A stretch of DNA of 64,000 nt from Methylobacterium frigidaeris (GCF_022179185.1 NZ_BPQJ01000015.1:62001-126000); one strand, 5' to 3'. Counted from the first letter of the stretch, positions 15,515 to 24,509 are shown. The notes: generated from the sequence alone by a model not told the origin. Numbers and translations are program-made.

Positions 15515-16300
15515 TTATTGCGCCGTCCAGCCTCCATCGACCGGCAGGTTGATGCCGGTGATCTGGGCCGCCGCCTCCGAGCACAGGAACACCGCGATCG
15601 CCGCGACCTGATCCACGGTGACGAATTCCTTCGTCGGCTGGGCCTTCAGCAGAACCTCCTCGATCACCTGCTCCTTGGTCATCCCGCGGGCCTTCATGGT
15701 GTCGGGGATCTGCGCCTCGACCAGCGGGGTCCAGACGTAGCCGGGAGAGATGCAGTTGACGGTGACCTTGTGGGTGGCGAGCTCGAGGGCCGCGGTCTTG
15801 GTCAGGCCGGCGATGCCGTGCTTGGCCGCCACGTAGGCCGACTTGTAGGGCGAGGCGACCAGCGAGTGGGCCGAGGCGGTGTTGATGATCCGGCCCCAGC
15901 CCTTCTTCTTCATGCCGGGAATCGCCGCCCGCATGGCGTGGAAGGCCGAGGACAGGTTGATCGCGATGATCTGGTCCCACTTCTCGACCGGGAATTCCTC
16001 GATCGCCGAGACGTACTGGATGCCGGCATTGTTCACGAGGATGTCGACCGCGCCGAACTCCTTCTCGGCCTCGGCCACCATGGCGGCGATCTCGTCGGGC
16101 TTGGTCATGTCGGCGCCGGAATAGACCGCACGGACGTGGAACTCGGACTCGATGCCGGCCCGCTCCGTCTCGATGGCGTCGGGCTTGCCGAAGCCGTTGA
16201 TGACCACATTGGCGCCGTGCTGGGCCAGCGCCCGGGCGATGGCGAGGCCGATGCCGCTCGTCGAGCCGGTGACGAGGGCGGTCTTGGATTGCAGCGACAT
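15515..16300 (-). CDS. hbdH: D-3-hydroxybutyrate dehydrogenase
   Basis: This 261-residue short-chain dehydrogenase oxidises (R)-3-hydroxybutyrate to acetoacetate with NAD+. Motifs are VTGSTSGIGLAIA (cofactor binding), VDILVNNAGIQYVSAIEEF, the catalytic serine in NTASAHSLVASPYKSAYVAAK with Tyr and Lys as YVAAK, and NCISPGYVWTPLVE. The family-typical insert KARGMTKEQVIEEVLL and the end DGGWTAQ match the 3-hydroxybutyrate dehydrogenase type. It is the last gene of a patatin - acetoacetate decarboxylase - hbdH operon and starts 41 bases after the adc stop. Together they fit turnover of polyhydroxybutyrate or ketone bodies. Confidence 0.95.
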   Translation of the reverse strand: MSLQSKTALVTGSTSGIGLAIARALAQHGANVVINGFGKPDAIETERAGIESEFHVRAVYSGADMTKPDEIAAMVAEAEKEFGAVDILVNNAGIQYVSAIEEFPVEKWDQIIAINLSSAFHAMRAAIPGMKKKGWGRIINTASAHSLVASPYKSAYVAAKHGIAGLTKTAALELATHKVTVNCISPGYVWTPLVEAQIPDTMKARGMTKEQVIEEVLLKAQPTKEFVTVDQVAAIAVFLCSEAAAQITGINLPVDGGWTAQ

Positions 16301-16340
16301 TGTACGGTCTCCTCAGGCCGAAGATTTCAAGCGAGGTTCG

Positions 16341-17084
16341 TCAAGCCAGGTAGTCGTGCAGCACGTGGCCGTACGGCAGGGTGAAATCGACGATCTGGTG
16401 GCGGGCACGCACGATGCGGCGCACCGGCAGGTCGGCGACGCGGCAATTGACGTGTGGGATCAGGTGCAGCCGGGCGTCGCCCTCCCAGGCGCCGTGGACC
16501 TTGATGTCCTGGAGGCGGTAGCCGACGAGCTGCGCCACCTTCACGCCGCCATCGACGTCCGGGATCAGCTTCAGGTTGACGTTGAGCTGGCCGATCCCCT
16601 CGCGGACCTTGTCGAGCTGGTCCTCCAGGCTGCGGTGCTTGTAGGTCATCGTGCCCATCGCCACCCGCTCCTCGTCGTAGTGCAGGGTGCCGGTGAGCGT
16701 GTCCTTCATCACCTTGAGGCGGGGCACGCCGTACTTCTTCGGGAAGCCCCAGATCTCGCGGCCGGCGGTGATCGGCGGCTCGTCGTCGAGATACATCTGG
16801 ACCGAGTAGTTGCACGGCTCGCCCTTGTAGGTCGCGACGATGGCCGAACCGCTCTCCTCGTAATCGCCGAAGCCGGAGGAATCCGGCATCTTCATCCACT
16901 CGTAATAGGCGAGGTTGCCGGGCGCCGGCTCGAGCGGCTCGGGCAGGGCGGCGCGGAGCGCGTCCGGATCGGTCTCGTAAGTGATGATGAGGTATTCGCG
17001 CCGGATGAACCGGTAGGGCCCGTGCGGGTAGCTCGGGCTGAAGGCCGGCATCGAGGGCGCCTTCAGGATCTCGTCGCGGGTCAT
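16341..17084 (-). CDS. adc: Acetoacetate decarboxylase
   Basis: The 247-residue protein matches acetoacetate decarboxylase, which converts acetoacetate to acetone and CO2 through a Schiff base. Visible motifs are ITYETDPDALRAALPEPLEP, YEESGSAIVATYKGEPCNY, and EIWGFPKKYGVPRLKV, in which the first Lys of the KK pair corresponds to the Schiff-base lysine and the second tunes its pKa. ATG 17084 is chosen over an in-frame ATG ten codons upstream that overlaps the patatin gene. It sits between the patatin and hbdH genes. Some family members instead act on other beta-keto acids, so the exact substrate is an inference from the operon. Confidence 0.93.
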   Translation of the reverse strand: MTRDEILKAPSMPAFSPSYPHGPYRFIRREYLIITYETDPDALRAALPEPLEPAPGNLAYYEWMKMPDSSGFGDYEESGSAIVATYKGEPCNYSVQMYLDDEPPITAGREIWGFPKKYGVPRLKVMKDTLTGTLHYDEERVAMGTMTYKHRSLEDQLDKVREGIGQLNVNLKLIPDVDGGVKVAQLVGYRLQDIKVHGAWEGDARLHLIPHVNCRVADLPVRRIVRARHQIVDFTLPYGHVLHDYLA

Positions 17085-17110
17085 GCGGCGTTCCTTCCTC
17101 TGACAGACAA

Positions 17111-18250
17111 TCAATCCCGCGCGTCGCGGGTGAGGTCGAACACGGTCACGCCCTCGTCGGGCCGGCAGCGCTCGATCCAGCGGCGGTGACGAAGCGAGCG
17201 GCGCACGTCGTTGCGCCCGGCCTTCCAGTGCTCCAGCATCGTGGTGCGCGAGAACTCGTAGTCCTTGGCGTCGCTCTCGTAGTTCTTGGCGCGGTAGATC
17301 AGCTGCAGGATCGTCACCGCGTTCTGGTGGCTGACCTCCGACAGGAAGGCGACGTCGGGATCCTGGCGCAGCTCGGGCGGCAGCTTGTCGAACAGGCGTC
17401 GGAACGCGGTCTTGGCCTTGTGGATCTCGATCTGGTCATCGGTGTTGAGCCGCGTGCGGCTGGAATAGCGGATGTCCTTCTCGCGCTCGGCCGCCTCGGA
17501 CAGGGTGCGGGGTACGGGACCCCGGGCGCTGAACAGGTCGACCTGGAACACCGCGAGGTCGCGCAGGCGCTCCTCGTCCAGCACGTATTGCAGCGGCGTG
17601 TTCGAGACGATGCCGCCGTCCCAGTAGAGCTCGCCATCGATCTCCACCGGCGGGAAGCCCGGCGGCAGGGCGCCCGAGGCCATGATGTGCTCAGGGCCGA
17701 TCCGGTCGCGGCGGTTGTCGAAATAGACGAAGTTGCCCGTGCGGATATTGACCGCGCCGACGCTAAGCCGCGTCTCGCAGCGGTTGATCCGGTCGAAGTC
17801 GATCAGCTCCAGCAGCGTCTGCCGCAAGGGGGCGGTGTCGTAGTAGCTGAGCGCCTGGGGGGCACCGGCCGGGTACAGGGGGGCCGGGGGCCAGCGCGGG
17901 GCGAAGAAGCCGGGCACGCCGACCGTCGCCCCGAAGGAGGCGCTCCAGGCGTTGAACACCTCGCGCGCCTGCTCGCCGGGCCACCACGGCGAGACGGTGA
18001 TGGCGGAGGACACTCTTTCCCAGAACGCGCGCAGCCGCTCGACCCGGCGCCCGGGCGGGTTGCCGGCGATGAGCGCGGCGTTGATCGCCCCGATCGAGAT
18101 GCCGGCCACCCATTCGGGCGACAGCGCGGCCTCCTGCATCGCCTCGGCGACGCCGGCCTGGTAGGAGCCGAGCGCGCCGCCGCCCTGCAGCACCAGCACC
18201 CGGCACTCGTCGCGATCCGCCCGCTGGTTCGCCTGATCCCGCTCGTCCAT
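17111..18250 (-). CDS. Patatin-like phospholipase with DUF3734
   Basis: The 379-residue protein has an N-terminal patatin domain: oxyanion glycines in VLVLQGGGALGSYQAG, nucleophile Ser in GISIGAINAAL (GxSxG), and the catalytic Asp in ELYWDGGIVSNTPL (DGG). The C-terminal part (about residues 260-375, DIRYSSRTRLNTDDQIEIHK onward) is the DUF3734 region. Such proteins are lipid acyl hydrolases, and members beside 3-hydroxybutyrate dehydrogenase genes are often linked with PHB metabolism. The gene is first in the operon and starts from ATG 18250 with GGAGG upstream. No signal peptide is seen, so it should act in the cytoplasm, perhaps at granules or membranes. Confidence 0.92.
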   Translation of the reverse strand: MDERDQANQRADRDECRVLVLQGGGALGSYQAGVAEAMQEAALSPEWVAGISIGAINAALIAGNPPGRRVERLRAFWERVSSAITVSPWWPGEQAREVFNAWSASFGATVGVPGFFAPRWPPAPLYPAGAPQALSYYDTAPLRQTLLELIDFDRINRCETRLSVGAVNIRTGNFVYFDNRRDRIGPEHIMASGALPPGFPPVEIDGELYWDGGIVSNTPLQYVLDEERLRDLAVFQVDLFSARGPVPRTLSEAAEREKDIRYSSRTRLNTDDQIEIHKAKTAFRRLFDKLPPELRQDPDVAFLSEVSHQNAVTILQLIYRAKNYESDAKDYEFSRTTMLEHWKAGRNDVRRSLRHRRWIERCRPDEGVTVFDLTRDARD

Positions 18251-18536
18251 GTGGCCTCCGCTGGCCGCCGCGCGAATCTCGGCGGTTAGATGATGCTGCA
18301 CCGCCGCGAGACAAGCCTCGCGCCGGTCCGCGCCGCACCGCGGGCGCTCGGCCGGCCCCTCGTGTTGACAGGGGTCCGCCGTGCGGCCGGCCCTCTGGGT
18401 TGACACGGGCCGGCCCCTCCGCCAAGCCTCCGCGCCGCCCGGCCCCGGGTGGGCCGCCCGCGCCGCAGGGCTCCTCAAGGCCCCGGCTCCTCGCCAAAGC
18501 CCCCCGCGACGCCGGCCCGACACAGCACAGGTTCCG

Positions 18537-19490
18537 ATGCGCTCCTACCTCGACTTCGAAAAGCCCGTCGCCGAGCTCGAGGCGAAGCTCGAGGAACTGA
18601 AGGCCCTCGGCGACCGCGACGGCGCGGTGGCGATCAGCGAGGACGTGGCGCGGCTGGAGGCGAAGGCCGCGGCGGCGCTCGCCGAACTCTATGCCGGCCT
18701 CACCCCCTGGCAGAAGACGCAGGTCGCCCGCCATCCCCAGCGGCCGCACTTCGTCAATTACTGCGCCGGGCTGATCGAGGAGTTCCAGCCGCTCGCCGGC
18801 GACCGCGCCTTCGGCGAGGACGAGGCGGTGGTCGGCGGCTTCGGCCGCTTCCGCGGCCGGCCGGTCTGCGTCATCGGCCAGGAGAAGGGCGCCAACACCG
18901 AGGCCCGGATCCGGCACAATTTCGGCATGGCCAAGCCCGAGGGCTACCGCAAGGCGGTGCGCCTGATGGGGCTCGCCGGCCGCTTCGGCCTGCCGGTGCT
19001 CACCTTCGTCGACACTGCCGGCGCCTATCCGGGCATCGAGGCGGAGGAGCGCGGCCAGGCCGAGGCCATCGCCCGCTCGACGGAGGCCTGCCTCGGCCTG
19101 CCGACGCCGAACGTCACGGTGGTGATCGGGGAGGGCGGCTCGGGCGGCGCCATCGCGCTCGCCACCGCCAACACGGTGCTGATGCTGGAGCATTCCATCT
19201 ACAGCGTGATCTCGCCGGAGGGCGCCGCCTCGATCCTGTGGCGCGACGCCGGCCGGGCCCAGGACGCCGCCACCGCGATGAAGATCACCGCCCAGGACCT
19301 CCTGCGCCTCGGCGTCATCGACGGCATCATCCCTGAGCCCACCGGCGGCGCTCACCGCGACGGGCAGGCGGCGATCCGGGCGGCCGGCGACGCGATCGCG
19401 AGCGCGCTGGAGCCCTTGGCGAACCTCGACGCGGATACGCTGCGCGACCGGCGGGCGCAGAAGTTCCTGGAGATCGGGCGGAGCCTCTGA
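18537..19490 (+). CDS. accA: Acetyl-CoA carboxylase carboxyltransferase subunit alpha
   Basis: AccA with AccD forms the carboxyltransferase that makes malonyl-CoA, the committed step of fatty-acid synthesis. The 317-residue sequence begins MRSYLDFEKPVAELEAKLEE and carries the family sequences IGQEKGANTEARIRHNFGM, KPEGYRKAVRLM, PVLTFVDTAGAYPGIEAEE, IGEGGSGGAIALATAN, and SVISPEGAASILWRD. Length is standard. The gene is divergent from the patatin operon across a 286-base GC-rich spacer and appears to be transcribed alone. Confidence 0.97.
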   Translation: MRSYLDFEKPVAELEAKLEELKALGDRDGAVAISEDVARLEAKAAAALAELYAGLTPWQKTQVARHPQRPHFVNYCAGLIEEFQPLAGDRAFGEDEAVVGGFGRFRGRPVCVIGQEKGANTEARIRHNFGMAKPEGYRKAVRLMGLAGRFGLPVLTFVDTAGAYPGIEAEERGQAEAIARSTEACLGLPTPNVTVVIGEGGSGGAIALATANTVLMLEHSIYSVISPEGAASILWRDAGRAQDAATAMKITAQDLLRLGVIDGIIPEPTGGAHRDGQAAIRAAGDAIASALEPLANLDADTLRDRRAQKFLEIGRSL

Positions 19491-19787
19491 GCCGTTCGGG
19501 GCCGGGCCTCCCGTCCCCAATCCCCACCATCCACAGCCCCGCACAACCCACACGCCCCAGACACGACCCGGCCTTGGTTTTGCCGAAGACGGGGCGGATG
19601 TCTTCGCGGGTGAACCCCGTGACGCCGTGCGCCGGCTTCTTGGCCGGCGTGCCCGTTGAACGAATCCCCGCAATCTTGGCCGTTCTTGCGGTAAGAGGCG
19701 GGTAAGTTTAACGAAGCTATGGGGTTGGGGAGACCGGTCCGCGGCGTCAGTGTGCCGGCGGTCCGATGGTGAGAAGGCGGGGTTCCC

Positions 19788-21362
19788 ATGGTGGGTCTGG
19801 CGAGGCGTCTGGCGATGCGTCCGGTGCTGGCGGCGAGCGGGCTCGTCGTCGCCTTGTCCCTCGGGGCGTGCCAGGATGCCGGCTTCTCCGCCGCCGGCTC
19901 GGCCCGCGCCCGCGAGCCGATTCCCCCGAAGACCGTCGCCCTGATGGCGTCGAAGAACATGTCGCCCCGCGACCCGATCCTGATCCGCGCCTTCAAGAAG
20001 GAATCGGAGATGGAAGTGTGGAAGCGCGGGACCGACGGTCAGTACGCGCTGCTCAAGACCTTCCCGATCTGCCGCTGGTCGGGCCAGCTCGGGCCGAAGG
20101 TGCGGGAGGGCGACCGGCAGGCGCCCGAGGGGTTCTATCCCATCTCGATGGGCCAGATGAATCCGAACTCGTCCTACTACCTCTCCTTCGACACCGGCTA
20201 TCCCAACGCCTTCGACCGGGCCAACGGACGCACCGGCAGCTACCTGATGGTGCACGGCACCTGCTCGTCCGCCGGCTGCTTCGCCATGACCGACGAGGCG
20301 ATCTCGGAGATCTACGCCATCGCCCGCGAGGCCTTCGCCGGCGGCCAGCGGGCGTTCCAGTTCCAATCCTACCCGTTCCGGATGACGGCGCAGAACCTCG
20401 CCAAGTTCCGCAACGACCCCAACATCGGCTTCTGGAAGAACCTCAAGGAGGGCTCGGACTATTTCGAGGCCCTGCACGAGGAACCGCGGGTCGGGGTCTG
20501 CGGCACCCGCTACGTGTTCGGCGGCCAGGACGCGGCGGCGGGCGCCTGCAATCCGAAGGTCGATCCCGTCGTCGTCGCCAAGCGCGAGAAGGACGAGGTC
20601 GAGGTGGCCGAACTCATTGCCAAGGGCACCGCGGCGACCCGCCTGGTCTACCAGGATGGCGGCCAGCACCCGTTCTTCCGCGAGACCGCGCCGAGCACCC
20701 AACTCTTCGCCGAGCAGGCGCAGCCGCGGCCGAACATGGGCATCGTCAGCCGGCCCGAAGCCCTGGCGGCGGCCCCGGAGGAGATCGCGATCGAGCCGAA
20801 GGTGAAGCCGGTCCTCCTCGCCAAGATCGATCCGAAGCACGAGAAGGGCAAACACGGGACGGTCAAGCCCACCGCGCTCGCCTTCGCGGCGCCGGCGACG
20901 AACCCGGCTCCGATCCCGACCCGCGAGGCCGCGCAGGCTGCTGCCCCGGCGGCGCCGATCACCGTGGCGAGCGCCGACGGCGATCCCGCTTCCTACCGCA
21001 AGCTCCTCGGCAACCTGTTCGGCGGCGCGCCGGCCGCGCCCCCGGTCACCCCCGCCGCTCTGCCGGCGGCCGACGCCACCCCGGTCGTGGCGATCTCGCC
21101 GGCCGCACCGCTGCCGAAGAAGGTCACCGCCCGGCTGCACCCGGCCCCGGCTGCCCACGCCGCCACCGCGGCCAAGGTCGACGGACTCAACCCAGGGGCC
21201 GCGAAGAAGGCTGAGGCGAAGCCCACGGACGCCAAGCCCACCGAGGCGAAGCCCGCCGCCAAGGCCGGGGAGGGCAAGCCGGCCGAGAAGGTGCCGGAGA
21301 CCGGCAAGCGCACCGAAGGGCCGAACCGCAACCGCGTCGCCGCCTCGCAGCCGGCGAACTGA
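19788..21362 (+). CDS. Lipoprotein L,D-transpeptidase (YkuD family) with long Ala/Pro/Lys tail
   Basis: The 524-residue protein has a lipobox LGAC (Cys28) after a hydrophobic signal, so it should be lipid-anchored. The YkuD catalytic domain covers about residues 70-205: MEVWKRGTDGQYALLKTFPI, GFYPISMGQMNP, and the active-site motif HGTCSSAGCFAMTDE with His156 and nucleophile Cys164. It probably forms 3-3 peptidoglycan cross-links or attaches proteins to peptidoglycan. From about residue 330 the sequence is low-complexity, rich in Ala, Pro and Lys, with repeats of the type KAEAKPTDAKPTEAKPAAK near residue 480. ATG 19788 fits the signal peptide. It stands alone, convergent with nhaA. Confidence 0.92.
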   Translation: MVGLARRLAMRPVLAASGLVVALSLGACQDAGFSAAGSARAREPIPPKTVALMASKNMSPRDPILIRAFKKESEMEVWKRGTDGQYALLKTFPICRWSGQLGPKVREGDRQAPEGFYPISMGQMNPNSSYYLSFDTGYPNAFDRANGRTGSYLMVHGTCSSAGCFAMTDEAISEIYAIAREAFAGGQRAFQFQSYPFRMTAQNLAKFRNDPNIGFWKNLKEGSDYFEALHEEPRVGVCGTRYVFGGQDAAAGACNPKVDPVVVAKREKDEVEVAELIAKGTAATRLVYQDGGQHPFFRETAPSTQLFAEQAQPRPNMGIVSRPEALAAAPEEIAIEPKVKPVLLAKIDPKHEKGKHGTVKPTALAFAAPATNPAPIPTREAAQAAAPAAPITVASADGDPASYRKLLGNLFGGAPAAPPVTPAALPAADATPVVAISPAAPLPKKVTARLHPAPAAHAATAAKVDGLNPGAAKKAEAKPTDAKPTEAKPAAKAGEGKPAEKVPETGKRTEGPNRNRVAASQPAN

Positions 21363-21407
21363 GACGCCTTTTCGTTTCTCATCTCGACGCGTCTGAAAAC
21401 CCTCCGC

Positions 21408-21444
21408 GTCATCCCGGGCGCCGCTGTCGCGGCCCCGGTATGAC
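21408..21444. repeat. Family B repeat core, copy in Ldt-nhaA spacer
   Basis: GTCATCCCGGG at the left and CCCCGGTATGAC at the right frame a GC-rich middle, as in the other family B copies. It lies between two convergent genes. Confidence 0.55.
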
Positions 21445-21448
21445 CCTG

Positions 21449-21488
21449 TGACACGGGTTCCGGACGATTCCTTCCGGAGCCCGTGTCA
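21449..21488. terminator. Hairpin between convergent L,D-transpeptidase and nhaA genes
   Basis: TGACACGGGTTCCGGA and TCCGGAGCCCGTGTCA form a 16-bp stem with a single G-T wobble and an 8-base loop. It lies 86 bases after one stop and 105 bases before the other gene's stop, a position suited to a bidirectional terminator, though no T-run is seen. Confidence 0.45.
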
Positions 21489-21593
21489 GCAGCCCGCGCG
21501 GCGCCTGAGCGAAGCCGATTTCCGCATTGCGAAGCAATCAATCGGATATCGTCTGAGGTGGCGAGGCAAGCGCGGGAAGACGTTGCTCCCCGC

Positions 21594-22811
21594 TTAAGTC
21601 CGATCCTCCGCCGGGACCGGCCTCTCCGCCCGCCGCTGCCCAAGCGACAGCAGCAGCGTCCCGGCCAGCGTCGAGAGCACCGAGCCCAGGATCACCCCGA
21701 GCTTGGTTTCTGTGTCGAATTCCGGTGCGTTGGCGAAGGCGAGGCCGCCGATGAACAGGCTCATGGTGAAGCCGATGCCGCAGAGCAGCGCCACCCCGTA
21801 GACGTGGCGCCAGGTGGCCCCGGCGGGCTTCTGCGCCAGCCCGGTCCGCACCGCGAGCCAGACCCCGCCGAATACCCCGACCTGCTTGCCGAGGAACAAG
21901 CCCGCGGCGACCCCGAGGGTGACGGGCGCGAGGAGCGCCCCCGGCGTCAGCCCGGCGAGCGACACGCCCGCATTGGCGAAGCCGAAGACCGGCAGGATCC
22001 CGTAGGCGACCCAGGGCTGAAGCGCGTGCTCCAGCCGGTGCAGGGGCGACTCCCCGTCGTCGGGCCGCCCCGGGCTCGCCCGCAGCGGGATCGCCAGCGC
22101 CAGGACCACGCCCGCCACGGTGGCGTGCAGACCTGAGCGCAGCACCAGCAGCCACAGCACCACGCCGAGGATCAGGTAGGGCCCGAGCCGGCGAAGTCCG
22201 AGGCGGTTGAGCGTCGTCAGCATCGCCGTCACGGCGCCCGCGAGCGCGAGCATCGGCCAAGCCAGGTCGGCGGTGTAGAACAGCGCAATGATCACCACCG
22301 CTCCGAGATCGTCGAGGATGGCGAGGGCGGTGAGGAAGATCTTCAGCGAGACCGGTGCCCGGGAGCCCAGCAGCGCCAGGACGCCGAGCGCGAAGGCGAT
22401 GTCGGTGGCGGCCGGAATCGCCCAGCCGCGCAACGTTTCCGGCGAGTGCCAGTTGATGGCCGCGTAGACGAGCGCCGGCACCGCCATGCCGCCGAGCGCC
22501 GCGATGCCCGGCAGCGCCCGGTCCGGCCAGGTGCGCAGGCCCCCGTCCAGGATCTCGCGTTTGATCTCGAGCCCGACGAGCAGGAAGAACACCGCCATCA
22601 GGCCGTCGTTGATCCAGTGCAGCAGGCTCAGGGGGCCGAGCGTCGCGTGGAGCGCGTGGGCATAGGCCTCGCCGTAGGGGCCGTTGGCGACGATGAGGGC
22701 GAGAACCGCGCTCGCCATCAGCACGAGGCCGCCGCCGGCACTGCTGACGAGCAGGTTGCGGAGGGCGGAGAGGGGGCGCGGCAGGCGCCGGGGGGAGGGG
22801 GTCGTCTGCAT
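21594..22811 (-). CDS. nhaA: Na+/H+ antiporter NhaA
   Basis: NhaA exchanges protons for internal Na+ and helps pH and salt homeostasis. The 405-residue protein has about twelve membrane helices. Family motifs are INDGLMAVFFLLVGLEIKRE, GWAIPAATDIAFALGVLALL, and LTALAILDDLGAVVIIALFY, containing the DD pair that binds the cation. GIGFTMSLFIGGLAF lies near the C-terminus. ATG 22811 is chosen because it begins the usual short basic N-terminus before helix I; the frame is open further upstream. Monocistronic. Confidence 0.96.
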   Translation of the reverse strand: MQTTPSPRRLPRPLSALRNLLVSSAGGGLVLMASAVLALIVANGPYGEAYAHALHATLGPLSLLHWINDGLMAVFFLLVGLEIKREILDGGLRTWPDRALPGIAALGGMAVPALVYAAINWHSPETLRGWAIPAATDIAFALGVLALLGSRAPVSLKIFLTALAILDDLGAVVIIALFYTADLAWPMLALAGAVTAMLTTLNRLGLRRLGPYLILGVVLWLLVLRSGLHATVAGVVLALAIPLRASPGRPDDGESPLHRLEHALQPWVAYGILPVFGFANAGVSLAGLTPGALLAPVTLGVAAGLFLGKQVGVFGGVWLAVRTGLAQKPAGATWRHVYGVALLCGIGFTMSLFIGGLAFANAPEFDTETKLGVILGSVLSTLAGTLLLSLGQRRAERPVPAEDRT

Positions 22812-23041
22812 GGCCGCGGGCGTGCCAGGAAACGTGAGTGGGATCAACGCGGGGCGTGATCGTCTGTGACGCCCCGATCCCGCATCATGCCCCGGTCGAC
22901 GATATTCCGCTTCTGGAAAACAGTTTCCCGATGAGTTAGATCCAGTTCTGGCGCGCACAACAAAATATACCAGGCTTCACAACGAAATCATTTTTTGATC
23001 ATTTACAGGGATTGTCGTTCGAGAACGAGGTGTTCCCCGCA

Positions 23042-24127
23042 ATGGCTGGCGACGTCAACTTCCCCGAGGCGCTCCTGGCGCCGATGCCCCAAGGCAGAGT
23101 GGCGATGGCCGCGGCGCTGCCGGTGCTGCACGAGTACGGCCCGTCCGTGCGCATCGGCTTGTCGGCGGCCGTGCCACAGGCCCCCATCAGCGAGGCCGGC
23201 CTGACCGGGCAGGAGCGCCTGGGTCTCCAGGCCTTCCGTTTGCGGCTGAACGCCTCCTACAAGGAGGCGAAGGAGAACCGTCCTTACAAGTCGGCGTCCT
23301 GGGGCGGGGATGGCGGCCAGCCGCGTTTGCACCGCGACCGACACGCCGTGATCCCACCTGCTGTGCCGGCGACGGCCGATCCGAATGCCGCGCAGGCGGC
23401 TCCGCCGGTCCGGCGGCTGGCTGGGCGCATCGCCGTCGGCCTGTTCATCGTCTCGGGTCCGGGATCGCTGGAAATGACGGACGCCCAGCAGCAGAAAATC
23501 ATCGCGGAGGTGCAGAACGGCCTCAGCTTCCTCGGCGGCCAGGCCCCGGCCAAGGACGTGACCTTCACGTACGACATCCAGGTCGTTCAGATCGCCACCC
23601 CCGACACGGCCGGACAGCATCCTATCGGTGGTGATCCATATGAGCACTTCGAGGCACCCTGGCGCGACGACGCGCTGACCTCCATCGGGCATCCGGCCGG
23701 GCTATCCGGGATCGGGAGCTACATCAAGGCCATCCGGACATCCAAGAGGGCGCAGGCCGCGTACTGTGCCTTCTTCACCCACTATCAGCTCAACCATTTC
23801 GCGTATTGCCGGGGCGATTACATCGTCATGCACTACGACAACGATGGCTGGGGAACCGACAATCTCGATAGCGTGTTTGCGCACGAGACGGGTCACGTGT
23901 TCGGTGCGCCGGACGAATACGCCGAGAGCGGCTGCGACTGCGGCGGTTCGCACGGCGTGTACGGCCGGCCGAACCTGAACTGCGAGAATTGCGCCGAGGG
24001 TGGTGGCGTGTCATGCATCATGAAGCGCAACACGTGGGCCATGTGCGCCGAGACGCCCTACCATCTCGGCTACACGATGCCCGCGGCGACCGGTGTCGCG
24101 GCGAGCGGCGTCGCAGTGGAGGCCTGA
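23042..24127 (+). CDS. Metzincin-like zinc metalloprotease, unassigned family
   Basis: The 361-residue protein carries HETGHVFGAPD at residues 281-291, which fits the metzincin zinc site HExxHxxGxx(H/D) with Asp291 as the third ligand, as in snapalysin-like enzymes. A possible Met-turn follows (SCIMK, Met328). The region around the site is Cys-rich (C298, C300, C314, C317, C325, C335). An N-terminal part of about 130 residues precedes a domain starting RIAVGLFIVSGPGSLEM with beta/alpha character and may be a pro-region. No signal peptide is visible. ATG 23042 has a weak upstream site; an in-frame GTG (23030) and TTG (23012) are alternatives. A 103-residue gene follows one base later. The spacer upstream is AT-rich. 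Substrate unknown. Confidence 0.75.
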   Translation: MAGDVNFPEALLAPMPQGRVAMAAALPVLHEYGPSVRIGLSAAVPQAPISEAGLTGQERLGLQAFRLRLNASYKEAKENRPYKSASWGGDGGQPRLHRDRHAVIPPAVPATADPNAAQAAPPVRRLAGRIAVGLFIVSGPGSLEMTDAQQQKIIAEVQNGLSFLGGQAPAKDVTFTYDIQVVQIATPDTAGQHPIGGDPYEHFEAPWRDDALTSIGHPAGLSGIGSYIKAIRTSKRAQAAYCAFFTHYQLNHFAYCRGDYIVMHYDNDGWGTDNLDSVFAHETGHVFGAPDEYAESGCDCGGSHGVYGRPNLNCENCAEGGGVSCIMKRNTWAMCAETPYHLGYTMPAATGVAASGVAVEA

Positions 24128-24128
24128 G

Positions 24129-24440
24129 ATGCAACAGGTCATGATCCTCGACCCTGCCGAGGCGGATGCCAGCACGTGGCGGGCGCTGGAGCAGACGCAC
24201 AGGACTCAGGAATTTTCCGCTCACGTCTTCGTCGTGGAAGGCGACAAGCCTGCCATTGACGCCCTGCGTGCGCTGCCCGGCATCAAGACGCCGGCACAGC
24301 TCGATCCGGCCGAGACCGCGCGCCTCTCGCCGACCGAGAAACTGTCGATCCGTGCCTGGAGCGAGCGGGAGCGAGCGCCGGAGAAGGTCCGCCCGGGGGA
24401 CGGCTTGAGCTGGGGCCACAAGGGCTTCCAGGCCCCCTGA
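24129..24440 (+). CDS. Small protein of unknown function, partner of the metalloprotease gene
   Basis: The 103-residue product starts at ATG 24129, one base after the protease stop, so the two genes are translationally linked. The middle part reads AHVFVVEGDKPAIDALRALP, a strand-helix pattern like the small propeptide-inhibitor folds, then a charged helix (LSPTEKLSIRAWSERERAPE) and a polar end. No signal peptide, cysteines or membrane helix are present. I recognise no family. Its position suggests that it may inhibit, fold or target the protease; this is inference. Confidence 0.65.
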   Translation: MQQVMILDPAEADASTWRALEQTHRTQEFSAHVFVVEGDKPAIDALRALPGIKTPAQLDPAETARLSPTEKLSIRAWSERERAPEKVRPGDGLSWGHKGFQAP

Positions 24441-24509
24441 TCCAGACCTCCGGGCAGACCGGTGTGGTCCGGCCGCGGGAACGCGGCCGGCCTCCGGCGG
24501 CCGGGCGGC

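Noticed and set aside
18365..18405. Two TTGACA boxes 35 bases apart upstream of accA
   Set aside because: No -10-like hexamer lies at the proper distance from either box in this GC-rich spacer, so I did not call a promoter.
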